Shown: piece after piece, positions 1-9,878 of the stretch
Layout: every line of letters starts with the position of its first letter
Position numbering within the stretch: the stretch's first letter is position 1
NCBI GenBank assembly: GCA_964006375.1
Contig: OZ023267.1
Location: 80,857,682-80,921,681, forward strand
Direction of reading: 5' to 3'
DNA length: 64,000 nucleotides
From: Tillus elongatus
Lineage: Eukaryota; Arthropoda; Insecta; Coleoptera; Cleridae
Translations under genes and position numbers: made by a program
Notes under the pieces: model-generated
Told to the model about the DNA's origin: nothing
The model's database searches: none
The model's input: only the letters and a program-made list of their open reading frames with translations

Positions 1-663
1 AGCAGTGGCCACTCTCTCTTAAATGACTACCAAAGACTGACGTGTCATTGTTCACCTGATTTCTGCTCCTGAGATGATCTGACACCCTGGTGCTTAATGA
101 TCTTCCTGTTCTCCCGATGTAAACAGCATTGCAATCGGGGGCACCACATGTTAAACGATAAACACCTGACTTCTTAAGGTCTGGGATATTGTCCTTGTTG
201 TGGATGAACATATTACTAACTGTGTTCATGGATTTGAATGAAAACTTCACATTGTCTCGCTTGAAGGCTTTAACTATAGTGTTGGAAACTGGGCCACAAA
301 ACGTGAAGGGGAAATATGAGACTCCCTCTGGCTGGGTGAGCGGTAAACTAGTGCTGAGTTCTACCAAGAACTGACGGCTCCTTTTCCTGACCATCCTATT
401 GACGATATTGATTGGATACTCGTTGTTGACTGCGAGCTGCTTGATAAGGTTCAATTCTTTGACGAAATTCGTCCCCGACAGTGGGACTCTGAACAATCTG
501 TCGACTAGGAATCTGATTGAGGCCAACTTGTGAGAGATGTGGTGGCATGACTTGAACGGGATAAGGTGGTCCGTTTGAGTGGGCTTTCTGTATATGTCTA
601 AAACAATGGAACTGCTGCTTCTGCTCAGCTTCAAATCAAGGAAAATTATGGAAGAGTTGACTT
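1..663 (-). mobile_element. Inverted partial copy of the adjacent Penelope-like element
   Basis: This stretch is a near-exact reverse complement of 909-1570. It carries, antisense, the end of the reverse transcriptase and most of the GIY-YIG nuclease coding sequence. The copy begins at the window edge, so its outer end is unseen. Arms of about 660 bp separated by about 245 bp make a large potential hairpin. Partial inverted copies joined head to head are a known insertion form of Penelope-like elements. Open frames read from this arm are antisense shadows. The few differences between the arms suggest a fairly young event. Confidence 0.9.
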
Positions 664-684
664 GTCTAGAAGGACGGTCTTCCC

Positions 685-1176
685 ATGGGTAACCCGCTGT
701 CACCTCTTTGTGCAGAGATTTTCATGAGCTTCTTTGAGAGGGACCTGGTCTTCAGAGACTACAACCCTTTTTTAAGTCATATTTCTTTCTGGTCGCGTTA
801 TGTCGATGACATACTTGTGGTGGGGTCGAGTACCACAGAGCAGCTTCATCTGTTCCTGGGTTGGCTCAACAATCTACATGTCAACATCAATTTCAACATG
901 GAATTAGAAGTCAACTCTTCCATAAGTGTCCTTGATTTGAAGCTGAGCAGAAGCAGCAGTTCCATTGTTTTCGACATATACAGAAAGCCCACTCAAACGG
1001 ACCACCTTATCCCGTTCAAGTCATGCCACCACATCTCTCACAAGTTGGCCTCAATCAGATTCCTAGTCGACAGATTGTTCAGAGTCCCACTGTTGGGGGA
1101 CGAATTTCGTCAAAGAATTGAACCTTATCAAGCAGCTCGCAGCCAACAACGAGTATCCAATCAATATCGTCGATAG
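685..1176 (+). pseudogene. Penelope-like reverse transcriptase, C-terminal part
   Basis: This encodes the palm and thumb end of a Penelope-type reverse transcriptase, the enzyme that copies the element's RNA at the target site. The frame opens with MGNPLSPLCAEIF, then shows the active-site box RYVDDILVV about 35 residues on, and the downstream stretch FDIYRKPTQTDHLIP typical of this family. The first ATG lies inside the domain, so it is not a natural start; the fingers domain is lost at the junction with the inverted arm. The frame runs out at 1176, and the nuclease continues in another frame from 1118, so one frameshift separates two parts of what is normally one ORF. Confidence 0.85.
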
Positions 1177-1747
1177 GATGGTCAGGAAAAGAAGCCGTCA
1201 GCTCTTGGTAGAACTCAGCACTAGTTTACCGCTCACCCAGCCAGAGGGAGTCTCATATTTCCCCTTCACGTTTTGTGGCCCAGTTTCCAACACTATAGTT
1301 AAAGCCCTCAAGAGAGACAATCTGAAGTTTTCATTCAAATCCATGAACACAGTTAGTAATATGTTCATCCACAACAAGGACAATATCCCAGACCTTAAGA
1401 AGTCAGGTGTTTATCGTTTAACATGTGGTGCCCCCGATTGCAATGCTGTTTACATCGGGAGAACAGGAAGATCATTAAGCACCAGGGTGTCAGAGCATCT
1501 CAGGAGCAGAAATCAGGTGAACAATGACACGTCAGTCTTTGGTAGTCATTTAAGAGAGAGTGGCCACTGCTTCAATAAGAACAATGATGCCAGGATTCTA
1601 CATCCCTCAAGTTTTGGAGTGGAACAATTCATCTTAGAGGAAATGGAAATTTTCAAACATGTCAAATGTTCCAACAACGAAGTTTTGAACCTGTCCAACA
1701 CAGACATTTCGAATTTTCCTTCATTGTATAATCATTTAGTAAACTAA
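1118..1747 (+). pseudogene. Penelope-like linker and GIY-YIG endonuclease
   Basis: This is the C-terminal nuclease of the Penelope ORF, which nicks target DNA. The GIY-YIG core is visible as GVYRLTC followed by AVYIGRTGRSLSTRVSEH, with the catalytic arginine in the second half. A conserved histidine-containing block, FGSHLRESGHCF, follows, and the domain is closed by EEMEIFKH. An upstream basic linker (roughly residues 20-90) joins it to the RT. It overlaps the RT frame by 59 bp in a different frame, a frameshift in the ancestral ORF. The nuclease domain itself has no internal stop and ends at TAA. Confidence 0.88.
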
Positions 1748-2621
1748 TATTACCAGTAGTCTATGGTTCCTCTATGGCTGAATCATAACGTATACGAAGT
1801 TGGCTGTTCTGTGGCTCCCCCTCCTCTCCACGATTTGTCTCTAACATTTCCGCTGTTCTGTCCTTGTTTTTGGTTCACCGTTTCACCGTCTAACCAGCGC
1901 CATCTGGTTTATTATATCCTTTATTGCAGTTTTCATTAATGGCCGACGTTCACTCTCGTCTTGTGTTTGAGTTGTCGTTTGTATTGTTTTGATGACACCA
2001 TGATTCGATTTTCCGACACATTTGGGTATGTTGTTGTTGGACCGCTGGTGCAATAGATGAAGACTCCAGCCTTGGCAACCTGTGTATAGTTTGAATCTAA
2101 TTTTTTCAAGAATTAGAAAGTAAGTATTTGATGCCATTTTGTTTTTCTCGTATCACTTCTTTATAGAATTTTTCAATCTCCTTATGAGTTCTCATGGGGT
2201 TTCTGCTTAACTGTGTGGCCTCCTGTTATGTTTTACTCTGTCAGTTCACTCCACTGCTTTTTTCGCTTTGTAGATTCAATTTGACTTTTTAACTGTTGCA
2301 CTAAATAACCAGCTTTTTAACTCGTTTAACTTATGTTCTGTTTTAATAATGATGGCCTTTAGCCTGTTTTGACTGCATGTTTTTTTGACTTTAATGTGAA
2401 TTAAGTAACCTTTTGGTTGTAACTTGTAGTTTTTTACTTTGTATTCGGCATGTAACATTGCTTTTTTAACCTATTTTAGACATGTGTTGCTATGTGACTG
2501 TAGATTTTTAGTCTTGATGATGTATGTAAAGTTTAACTTGAGATCATTGTGCTTAAACTAGCAGAATTGCCTACCAGAAGACAATGTTTTCTGACAGACC
2601 TTTTATTACAATTTTTAGATT

Positions 2622-2664
2622 TGCCCCTGATGATGGCTATTGTATATCCGAAACGCGTAGGGCA
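2622..2664 (+). ncRNA. Hammerhead-ribozyme-like motif in the Penelope tail
   Basis: The order is stem I 5' strand TGCCC, core CTGATGA (2627-2633), a stem-loop, GAAA (2650-2653), then stem I 3' strand GGGCA (2660-2664). Stem I is 5 perfect pairs. Stem II is weak: GG/CC, one mismatch, TAT/ATA and a three-base loop. Stem III is the palindrome ACGCGT, too short to fold alone but able to pair between two copies, as in dimeric hammerheads. The cleavage position would be A2659. An unpaired T2634 between the core and stem II departs from the canonical fold. Hammerheads in Penelope-like elements are established; activity here is inference. Confidence 0.5.
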
Positions 2665-2700
2665 CCTCATCAATAATTTTTGCTGTCTGGATGAAGCCTC

Positions 2701-2970
2701 TCATTAGGTACCTTAATTATGACAATTATTTCCAAGTTCATGAAATTTAATATTAATGCGGCAGTTTGGTAATACTAATTGATTTGTATTAAAATCCACT
2801 CCTGCATTCAACAATTTTAAATTATCTCAGCCTAAGAGACAATTAAGATTAAATGGAAATTAAATATTTCATGGATATTAAATTTTAGTTCATTTTCTTC
2901 TGATTTAAATATTTTGGGACAGGGCACTAATGTGCTGTAATGTTCAACAGATATTCCATGTACCGTGAAC
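2701..2970. other. Short unassigned flank with a repeat shared across the hAT
   Basis: This is AT-rich DNA between the Penelope element and the hAT. A stretch at about 2836-2905 (containing GACAATTAAGATTAAATGG) recurs in the same direction at about 5148-5205 on the other side of the hAT. It ends with the left target duplication CCGTGAAC (2963-2970). No coding signal is seen. Confidence 0.6.
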
Positions 2971-4268
2971 TAGGGATGGGCACATTTCTTAAAACATCGA
3001 GGTTAACATCGATGTTTAACATCGAAACCTACTATCGATGGTAGGAAAAACATCGGCTGGAAAACATCGATGTTTTCAAAATAATAGTAAATTTACTAAT
3101 TCTGTGTTCTTTCGAAAAAAAATAGTTTGTAGTTTTGTAGGTATTAAAAAATGGAAACATATTCCAATGCAGATTATGGCAGGTGCAGGTTAAAAACGGC
3201 TATTACTGGTTCTGTGTTACTGTCAGAGCCCAGGGCCATCAGTCTCCGAGCCTTAAACCAAATACTATATAATGACAATATAGGACACTCCGGCTGATTT
3301 CGTGTTTCAAGAATATCAGCGCCCCTAGCGGATAGTACTGATGTTACGTCGTTCGAGAACGTGTATCACTAGCATTTGCTGGTGTTTAACTATGTATAAT
3401 TAAGTTTCAGCTATGTTTTTTACAATAAATATTAGTGGTTGGGTGCGTGCAATCTATAATTGTTCGAATTATAACGTGATAAATCTATCAAAGACATTTC
3501 ATAGGTTGCCAAAGGATGGCGAAACGTGAATATGATTTTTTGAATTTAATTTTTTGTGTTTTCTTTTGTTACCAGCGATTTTTTTAAAAATTCGCCTAAT
3601 AATGAATATTAAACAATAACTATAACATGGATTGACGATATTTTCGTATTATAGATGCAAGAAAAGGGTACTGTTGTCAAGAATAACTTCCAGTGCATCA
3701 AAAAAAAAAAGAAATAATAAAGCAAAAAAAGTTTTGCATTAATAATAAATGATATAAGAAAACTGTTTTTCTATCTTCTTCTGTGTCCTGTTTTATTTCA
3801 GTATGGCATAAATTGTCACATTTTTTCACGTTTAAAATTATTTTGCTTGGTAAAGGCTTTTAATTATCGTCCCAGGACAAGTTTTTAAAGAGACAAGTAG
3901 AAATAGCAGATTCGACCCTATAATAGATTTATTTACGAAAGTAATAGTTAGTCTCACCATTCATCTGCACAATTTCTTAATTATGTACTAAGTATATCAG
4001 TTACATATTTTAAAATATTAGATTAATAAGACAGTTGAATACTGTGCTACAATTTATACCTAGAACAATTATTATTTATAGGCAAGTACAGATTGTAACT
4101 TAATATCCTCAGAAACAGCTTTCAGTATATTCCTATACATACCCTTGAAATAGTAGTTTAACTACGGTTTCAAGGTATTACATTAACTATGTGAAAACTG
4201 GAACCTGTGATGAGCACTAATAAGTACACTTGGAGAACACCCAAATCACCACAACACATATTTCAGAG

Positions 4269-4312
4269 ACCTTACGATCGTTTCGTTGACAATGTCAACA
4301 TCTTCAGAGGAA
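4269..4312 (-). ncRNA. Hammerhead-ribozyme-like motif, minus strand
   Basis: This is the mirror image of the motif at 4332-4375, produced by the palindrome: the same core, stem II and stem III read on the complementary strand. A transcript in either direction would carry one sense motif and one antisense copy, which would compete by forming the long hairpin. Confidence 0.48.
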
Positions 4313-4331
4313 GAAAAATTCTGAATTTTTC

Positions 4332-4375
4332 TTCCTCTGAAGATGTTGACATTGTCAACGAAACGATCGTAAGGT
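4332..4375 (+). ncRNA. Hammerhead-ribozyme-like motif, plus strand
   Basis: The core CTGAAGA (4337-4343) is followed by stem II GTTGAC/GTCAAC (six perfect pairs, loop ATT), then GAAA (4360-4363). Stem III is the 8-bp palindrome ACGATCGT (4363-4370), A4371 is the cleavage position, and the short stem I is CCT/AGG (4334-4336 with 4372-4374). As in the Penelope motif, one unpaired T (4344) sits between the core and stem II. The self-complementary stem III suggests a dimer-dependent form. The arrangement is clear; catalysis is untested. Confidence 0.5.
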
Positions 4376-5255
4376 CTCTGAAATATATATTGTGGTGATT
4401 TGGGTGTTCTCCAAGTGTACTTATTAGTATTACATTAAATTATGACGAAATAAGATTATGGGTAAGAGAAATTTGCAGAATTATTCATGCTGAATTGATT
4501 TAGGTTTCAAGCTGATTGTTGATACAAATTCTATTTATAACTATATAATCAGAAAAATTTCACTGTTTTGTCATGTACAAGTTTTTATATTCATCCAGAA
4601 TAAACCAATTGTCTAAATTAAGAATATGCAGGTAAATATTCAATTCAAATTACCCGCTCAGTTGTCAGTACTTCACGCGAGGTGACGCTAGTGTACTTGT
4701 CACAAATATCACCAATGCTAAAGCATAGGAGTGTCCTGTATTGTCATTATATAGTATTTGCTTAAACGTTCCTGTTTATGATGTTACTACGTCAATTAAT
4801 CGGACAGAAGTGCCTATTTATGCCAGGTAGCCGCGTTCACATACAGATGTCGCTTAAGTCACAATGTGCAAAGAGTAAAGAATCAATTAGTAATTTGTTC
4901 AGTAAATTGATGTATTATTTAGCTACTTAAAGACTTTCGAACTGAGAAATTACAGGACATTTGTGGGATACGTAACGATGTTTCGATGATTACAAATAAC
5001 ATCGATGTTAAAAATATAACATCGAAGTTACAACATCGATGTTCTAAACATCGATATTCAATGGAAAACATCGATATTCCAAAAACATTGATGTTAGGTG
5101 CCCATCCCTACCGTGAACACCTTAAAATGGCCATTTTTAATTGACTTAGACAATTAAGATTAAATGGAAATTAAATATATACAATTTTAGTTCATTTTCT
5201 CAGGTTTAACAAATGACTTGGTGCTTCTACTGTCTAAGAGTACTTTCAAATTATT

Positions 5256-6276
5256 TTATGGAAAAATGACATCGTAGCTTACTGGAGTTATCGGTTCGTT
5301 CATTATTTCAAATTGTGGTTTTTCTGGGGCACTATTGTCTAAGAAATCACGCTGTTCGGGAAATTGTATTAAAATGTTTGAGGTTTCAGTTTCTTCAATA
5401 TTATGAAATTCGTGAACCGTATATTTTGGTTGATTATGCATAGGAGTTGTATTTTGGTAACTATTTTTAGTAGACATTCATCGGTGTAGGTTTATAATAA
5501 TAAGTATTTTCACTTCTTTCAACAAAATTTAAATTTTGATTTGCAAATTGATTTATTTTAGAAAAATTTGACATGTTATTAAAATGTTGCCTTTGATTAA
5601 AATGAGCTTGAGGATAATTTGTTAAGTGAGGTGGCGAATTTTGCATACTTAGTTTAATTAGTATTTTGATAATTTTGATATCTATGTTTTGGACGTATAT
5701 TCGGTTTTTCAGCCTTGTTAATTTCTAATTGAAAATCATTAGTTAACTTCCGATGTGATTTTTAGTCCTCATAAGAAATCCAATCGGTTCTCTTAAACCA
5801 CGTAATAATATGCGAAGTGCAAATTTACGGAAATAACCTACTAAGATATTTGTCTCAATTTCAGTACAATGTGTAGTTAAATACGCAGTTTGTAAATTAA
5901 GTAAATGCTGTAAACTGTTATAAAAATCAACCGGCGCTTCATGGTGCGCCTGTTTGCATTCAGTCATTTTAATATTTGAACTATAACAGTCTCTTTTATC
6001 TGCGTATGTGCATTTTGAGCACTTTTAAATCTGACCGATTTTTGACAGCGCTGGAGGTGATATTTATAGCAGCTTCTCCATTAATTTTTGATAAAATGCT
6101 ATACATCAAATATTCATTTTGAAAGTCCTGAACATTTTCTAAATTATAAAATCTATTAACTAATTTTACTGCGATATTTATAAATCGCGGTGAAAGTTCT
6201 GTTTCTCGGCTAAAGTCGTGTAACATGTTAAGATACTCTGACCTTAAAGCAGGAGTTTCATTTTGGTTTGCTGCCA
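5256..6276 (-). pseudogene. Ty3/gypsy-type gag relic
   Basis: This is a decayed capsid gene read right to left in three frames. The first block starts at the ATG at 6276 (MAANQNETPALRSEYLNML) and ends near 5996. The second (5743-5967) carries the capsid-like stretches APVDFYNSLQHLLNLQTAY and LRILLRGLREPIGFLMRT. The third (5256-5477) is the tail, with the acidic block HNIEETETSN. Gag proteins of insect gypsy-like elements share this layout, and a comparable block occurs at 45912-46700. No zinc knuckle or pol follows, because the sequence changes before reaching the hAT. Frameshifts and stops rule out function. Confidence 0.65.
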
Positions 6277-6651
6277 TTTTAATTATACTCACTTGATTGG
6301 TTATTTGTGATTTATTAGAATTTATAATTATTTTACCTTGATTTTTTTCCTATAGTTAATGAGCTAGATTCAGAATCCGAACTATCAAAGTTATAATGAG
6401 AACTAGGCTCTCTGTAAGACATAAAGGTACTTACAGTAAAGTAATTAATACTGTCATAGGTCCTGATATTCCTTCAGCACACACAGGACTTCTTCTCAGA
6501 ACTGGTTCGTTTGTTGCTCGATGCACTGGAACATTTGTTACTGAGTCTCTAACACTTCACTTAGCTACTCGATCTACCAAGTGTATTTGAAAGTTCGATA
6601 GCTAATTAATCGTAAAAACGAATCAAATATTATCAATATATTCGATTAGCT

Positions 6652-6669
6652 ATCCTACCAACTGCGCCA
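6652..6669 (-). other. Candidate tRNA primer-binding site of the gag relic
   Basis: Read on the minus strand, this begins TGGCGCAGTTGGTAGG, and TGG is the complement of a tRNA CCA end. It lies upstream of the gag relic in the same direction. The related site TGGCGCAGTCGTTAG flanks the LTR at 57395. The LTR would extend rightwards from 6670, but I could not find a second copy or its outer limit. Confidence 0.5.
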
Positions 6670-7956
6670 CTAATATTATCGATTACCGATAAGCCTTTTT
6701 TAAACAAATCACTATTTATTTAATAATAGATAACTTTATTCTTTAGATGTTAACAGTAAAGATCATAGATTCTAACTAAACTAAAACTTACTGTAATTAT
6801 CGTACATCAAAAGAGAATGAAACATAATGTTTTATGGAAGGTTAGTATAAATGTCGGTGACAGTAACAACCATATCGGGGGAGCGCTGATTAGTACAGTT
6901 TTTAGATAACGGAATATTATAGTTGGTCATATAACTTATATAGATATTATTTTACCTACTTTACAATACAAAAGGTTTTGACGATATTTAGAACACGATA
7001 TCTATACCTGCTTGTCTGAAGTAAAATTTTGTATAATGAAAATTCTTGAAAAGTATTCTACTGCAGGTAGTTTGTTTTTATGATAACAATCGTAAAGTGG
7101 TATTAAAATCATTAAGTCTTCACATTACCAACCATGTAAATCTTCTTACCTTTCCAAATTCCTGAAATCTAAATTGGCATATTATATTGCTCATAAGGGA
7201 AGAAAACAGAGCGTTTAGAAAATATTATTATTTACTGTGGGTATATACGTTTACAAATAACACATATTACTAGCTATAGTAAGCCATAGTCTTTTATTAG
7301 TGTATCCGTGGGATTTCATAGGTACCGTGATGGGGGTATGCCTTTATATACCTGAGAACCAATGTGGTTATACATTAGTGTTCTCTGATCTCTTCCGGTG
7401 TTAGTTGTCAAGTATTGTAATTTCAAAATGAAGAACAACAGTGATAGTATGAATAAAAAAGTGTTCTGAAGGCTCACATGGGGTGAGGAAGCCAGAGAAA
7501 AAAATATATTTTGATATAGAAAAAGTGATGAAAGGGTTTAGTCAACTTGAAACCCGAAAACGCTTCTTTCAAATTGCATTGTCAGTTAAATATCTGTAAT
7601 GAGTCCGATTTAGATAACGTTGAAAACAAAGGAAATTTAGAACTAGTAACGACATGTCTGAGTAGACTATATGTGAATTTTGATAATCAGGGAAAACTAG
7701 AAGACAAAAAGCTGCCTTAGGGCTGGAACAGAAGGTTTCGCTCCTGTTGGTAAACATTCTGATATGTTCATGGTAAACTTATGTAAATACCTTCATTGAC
7801 AAAAAAAATGTATGTTTTTAATTAATAGATTTATTTTAGCAATTAATTGGTCTTTTATTTTTGTGAATATTTTTTGCGATTTTTTGTTACAGATCAGCTC
7901 ATTCAATTTAATCTTCGTGTACAAAAAATTAAGTCAGTATGTCTCTGTTTATTAAA
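6670..7956. other. Possible LTR and unassigned AT-rich DNA
   Basis: This directly abuts the candidate primer-binding site, so the left part may be the remaining LTR of the gag relic. No partner LTR is in the window, so its end cannot be set. There is no recognisable coding sequence and no clear inverted repeat. It ends where the family with GTCTGGACGC termini begins. Confidence 0.4.
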
Positions 7957-8420
7957 AGTCTGGACGCAGTAAGTGCGTTATGGTAGTGAATTTTCATAGA
8001 AATTATCTGGCACATTTTTTTTATTAAATGCTTATTACTTTTCTCGTATAACATAGAGATCTATAATTTGGCGCATAGTTTAATCTTTAGAACGGTAACC
8101 CACACACCAAAATTGGTCACCATAGCTATATTATTTTCGGAGATAAAAATGTTTTTCGAAAGAAAAGCCAAAATTTTTCCAGAAAATCTGATCCGATTTT
8201 CCTGGCTCACGAACGAAAAGTAACGAACGAGCGGAAAAAGATTTATCCCCAAAAATAACGAAGCTACGGTAATCAAATTGGGTACGTAGGTTAACGTTAT
8301 AAATGGTAAACTAAATACCAAAACTTAGATTTTTATATTACAAGAAAAAAAGTTATAAACATTTTATTGAAAAAAATGTTTGGTGCCAGATCATATCTAT
8401 GAAAATTCACTGCCATAACA

Positions 8421-8423
<3 letters not shown>
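7957..8423. mobile_element. Fold-back copy of the (TA)n-associated TIR family
   Basis: This is a 467-bp element with inverted ends of about 70 bp. The left end reads GTCTGGACGCAGTAAGTGCG, then the block TAGTGAATTTTCATAG. The right end has the complement CTATGAAAATTCACTGCC and runs into a (TA)n tract where the last bases of the inverted repeat should be. The two halves hold the same internal sequence in opposite directions, so this copy is a full fold-back rather than the longer 1.4-1.7-kb form seen further on. No transposase is present. Confidence 0.75.

Positions 8424-8506
<83 letters not shown>
8424..8506. repeat. (TA)n microsatellite, 83 bp
   Basis: This is a pure TA tract. It replaces the tip of the right inverted repeat of the fold-back element at 7957-8423 and runs into a small hairpin on the other side. 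Any frame through it is an artefact. Confidence 0.98.
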
Positions 8507-8508
<2 letters not shown>

Positions 8509-8594
8509 AGTATTGAAATTGTTAAAAAAACGGTTACAAACCATATTAAATAAAATATAAGTGGTAACTTTTTTTTTACAATTTCAGTACTCCA
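8506..8594. repeat. Small hairpin repeat (MITE-like), 89 bp
   Basis: This starts TGGAGTATTGAAATTGT and ends ACAATTTCAGTACTCCA, an imperfect inverted repeat with a short A/T-rich centre. It sits between two (TA)n tracts. Immediately after comes GAAGATGGTGTCATCGAAAG, which resembles a decayed hammerhead core like the one at 4332. Confidence 0.6.
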
Positions 8595-8734
8595 TGAAGA
8601 TGGTGTCATCGAAAGATATCGAAATCAGTACAAAGTGCGCTTCTTTAAGATTTGAGCGCACAGAATTTGGTCGTAATGGCAACTAGAAGTATAATAGCAC
8701 TTTAACGTGTAACGATTATTGGTCAACCTTACCG

Positions 8735-8735
<1 letters not shown>

Positions 8736-8802
<67 letters not shown>
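8736..8802. repeat. (TA)n microsatellite, 67 bp
   Basis: This is a pure TA tract with unique-looking flanks. It is not obviously attached to a family member on either side. Confidence 0.98.
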
Positions 8803-8806
<4 letters not shown>

Positions 8807-9365
8807 CCTGCAATCACGCAGGAGATGTAACAAGATTAGGGCAATTAAAATTTATGACCTCATCATAAACATTGCCGAATATAAGTCTCTCCGATGGTCC
8901 TATTGTAGTGACAGTGACAGGTTCGGAGATAAATAGAAATTCATTACAACAAAATAAGCAATCTGTGACAGTTTATTCTGCATATACATATTACTACACT
9001 ACCTGCAGGTTCTAACGAATTTTACAGTTTTATTTTTCTCGTGATTTTTGCAGCGTAGTAATTATAATAGGCACACCTGTAATTAGATGGTCGTTGATTC
9101 TTATTAGAGATATTCATTATATTTACGCGAGCAGAAACGAAAAATGTAAAATCTCGAGCTATTCCTGATTTGAAATTTTGATAAGTTTCTCAGCACGAAT
9201 AATCCGTAAACCAAATAATCTGCATACGAATAATCGATAGTTTACAGTTATTTTAAATCACTTTTATCTACACTTTATGAAGAATAAGCACTGAATTAAA
9301 TAATTCAACATATCCGTTGCCACAATCTTTCAACTATTTCTTATAAACAAATTCTTACAAGCAAA
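8803..9365. other. No recognisable feature
   Basis: This is AT-rich DNA with no coding signal, no strong inverted repeat and no similarity noticed to other parts of the window. Confidence 0.5.
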
Positions 9366-9550
9366 TGCCCAGTTTCACAAAGATCGATTAAATCCCTAAC
9401 GACCGGTTTGGTTTAATACAACCAATCACAGCTTCAAAATATTTGGTTGTCATGCCAAAAACCCAAATCGTAGTCTGGTGATTGGTCGTCTGAAGCCTTG
9501 ATCAGCTAACCGTCCGTTAAATATTTAATCGAGCTTTGTGAAACCGGGCA
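9366..9550. mobile_element. MITE, 185 bp
   Basis: The terminal inverted repeats of about 40 bp are the left end TGCCCAGTTTCACAAAG with GATTAAAT, and the right end CTTTGTGAAACCGGGCA. A second inner inverted pair (CCAATCAC with GTGATTGG) lets the whole element fold. It has no coding capacity. The superfamily and target duplication were not resolved, because the bases just outside both ends are A/T and ambiguous. Confidence 0.85.
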
Positions 9551-9783
9551 TTAATGTTTCTTAAAAATAATAAAGAGCTGTAAAGTCTTAGGTTATAAGA
9601 GTTTTTACAACAAATATACTGACATAATTTCTTTTGGATAAAATCACGTTGAGCTAATTTATGAAAAGCATATTTAAAAACTTATTGAATAAGTAGAAGG
9701 AAACGAAGCACCACACTCTTTATAACTAAAATGCTGTTTATTTATGTTCCGCATACTTTTTGGTGAATTTTTATCGATAAATA

Positions 9784-9785
<2 letters not shown>

Positions 9786-9875
<90 letters not shown>
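9786..9875. repeat. (TA)n microsatellite, 90 bp
   Basis: This TA tract joins directly to a 3' fragment of the GTCTGGACGC-ended family at 9876-9993. That is the same junction as in longer copies. Confidence 0.98.

Positions 9876-9878
<3 letters not shown>

Larger units (their letters stand above)
664..2700 (+). mobile_element. Penelope-like retroelement, 5' truncated
   Basis: This is the sense body: the last part of a reverse transcriptase, a GIY-YIG endonuclease, then about 0.9 kb of untranslated tail ending near a hammerhead-like motif. The RT N-terminus is missing, replaced by the inverted arm at 1-663. The 3' limit is set loosely just past the ribozyme-like motif, because no target duplication was found. 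The order RT then GIY-YIG is diagnostic of Penelope-like elements. Confidence 0.85.
4216..4428. repeat. Near-perfect 213-bp palindrome
   Basis: The two arms of about 106 bp are centred on T4322, with almost no spacer and only a few mismatches (one near 4257/4387). Each arm contains the same hammerhead-like motif, so the palindrome is a head-to-head pair of ribozyme-bearing units. It starts ACTAATAAGTAC and ends GTACTTATTAGT. It sits inside the hAT, so it was either carried as cargo or inserted later. The small frame read across it is a by-product of the symmetry. Confidence 0.92.
2971..5110. mobile_element. Non-autonomous hAT transposon, 2.14 kb
   Basis: The termini are TAGGGATGGGCAC and its complement GTGCCCATCCCTA. 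They are flanked by a perfect 8-bp direct repeat CCGTGAAC (2963-2970 and 5111-5118), the hAT signature. Both ends carry several copies of ACATCGATGTT (2995-3080 and 4975-5095), plausible transposase-binding subterminal repeats. A second inverted repeat lies inside (3256-3291 with 4729-4773, sharing TACTATATAATGACAAT), which may mark an inner element or an ancestral end. No transposase frame is present, so movement would need one supplied in trans. The interior holds a 213-bp palindrome at 4216-4428. Confidence 0.9.

Noticed and set aside
189..374. Open frame in the left arm of the Penelope inversion, also present at 1198-1383 on the minus strand
   Set aside because: It is the antisense of the GIY-YIG linker coding sequence and starts with a non-ATG codon.
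4207..4398. 63-residue frame across the palindrome
   Set aside because: Palindromic DNA produces mirrored frames; no protein similarity recognised.
6396..6590. Small plus-strand frame near the gag relic
   Set aside because: It lies between the gag start and the primer-binding site of a minus-strand element, where only leader sequence is expected; no motif seen.
8061..8321. Hydrophobic-looking frame shared in outline by several (TA)n-family copies
   Set aside because: Similarity between copies is explained by nucleotide homology of a non-coding repeat, and other copies break the frame.
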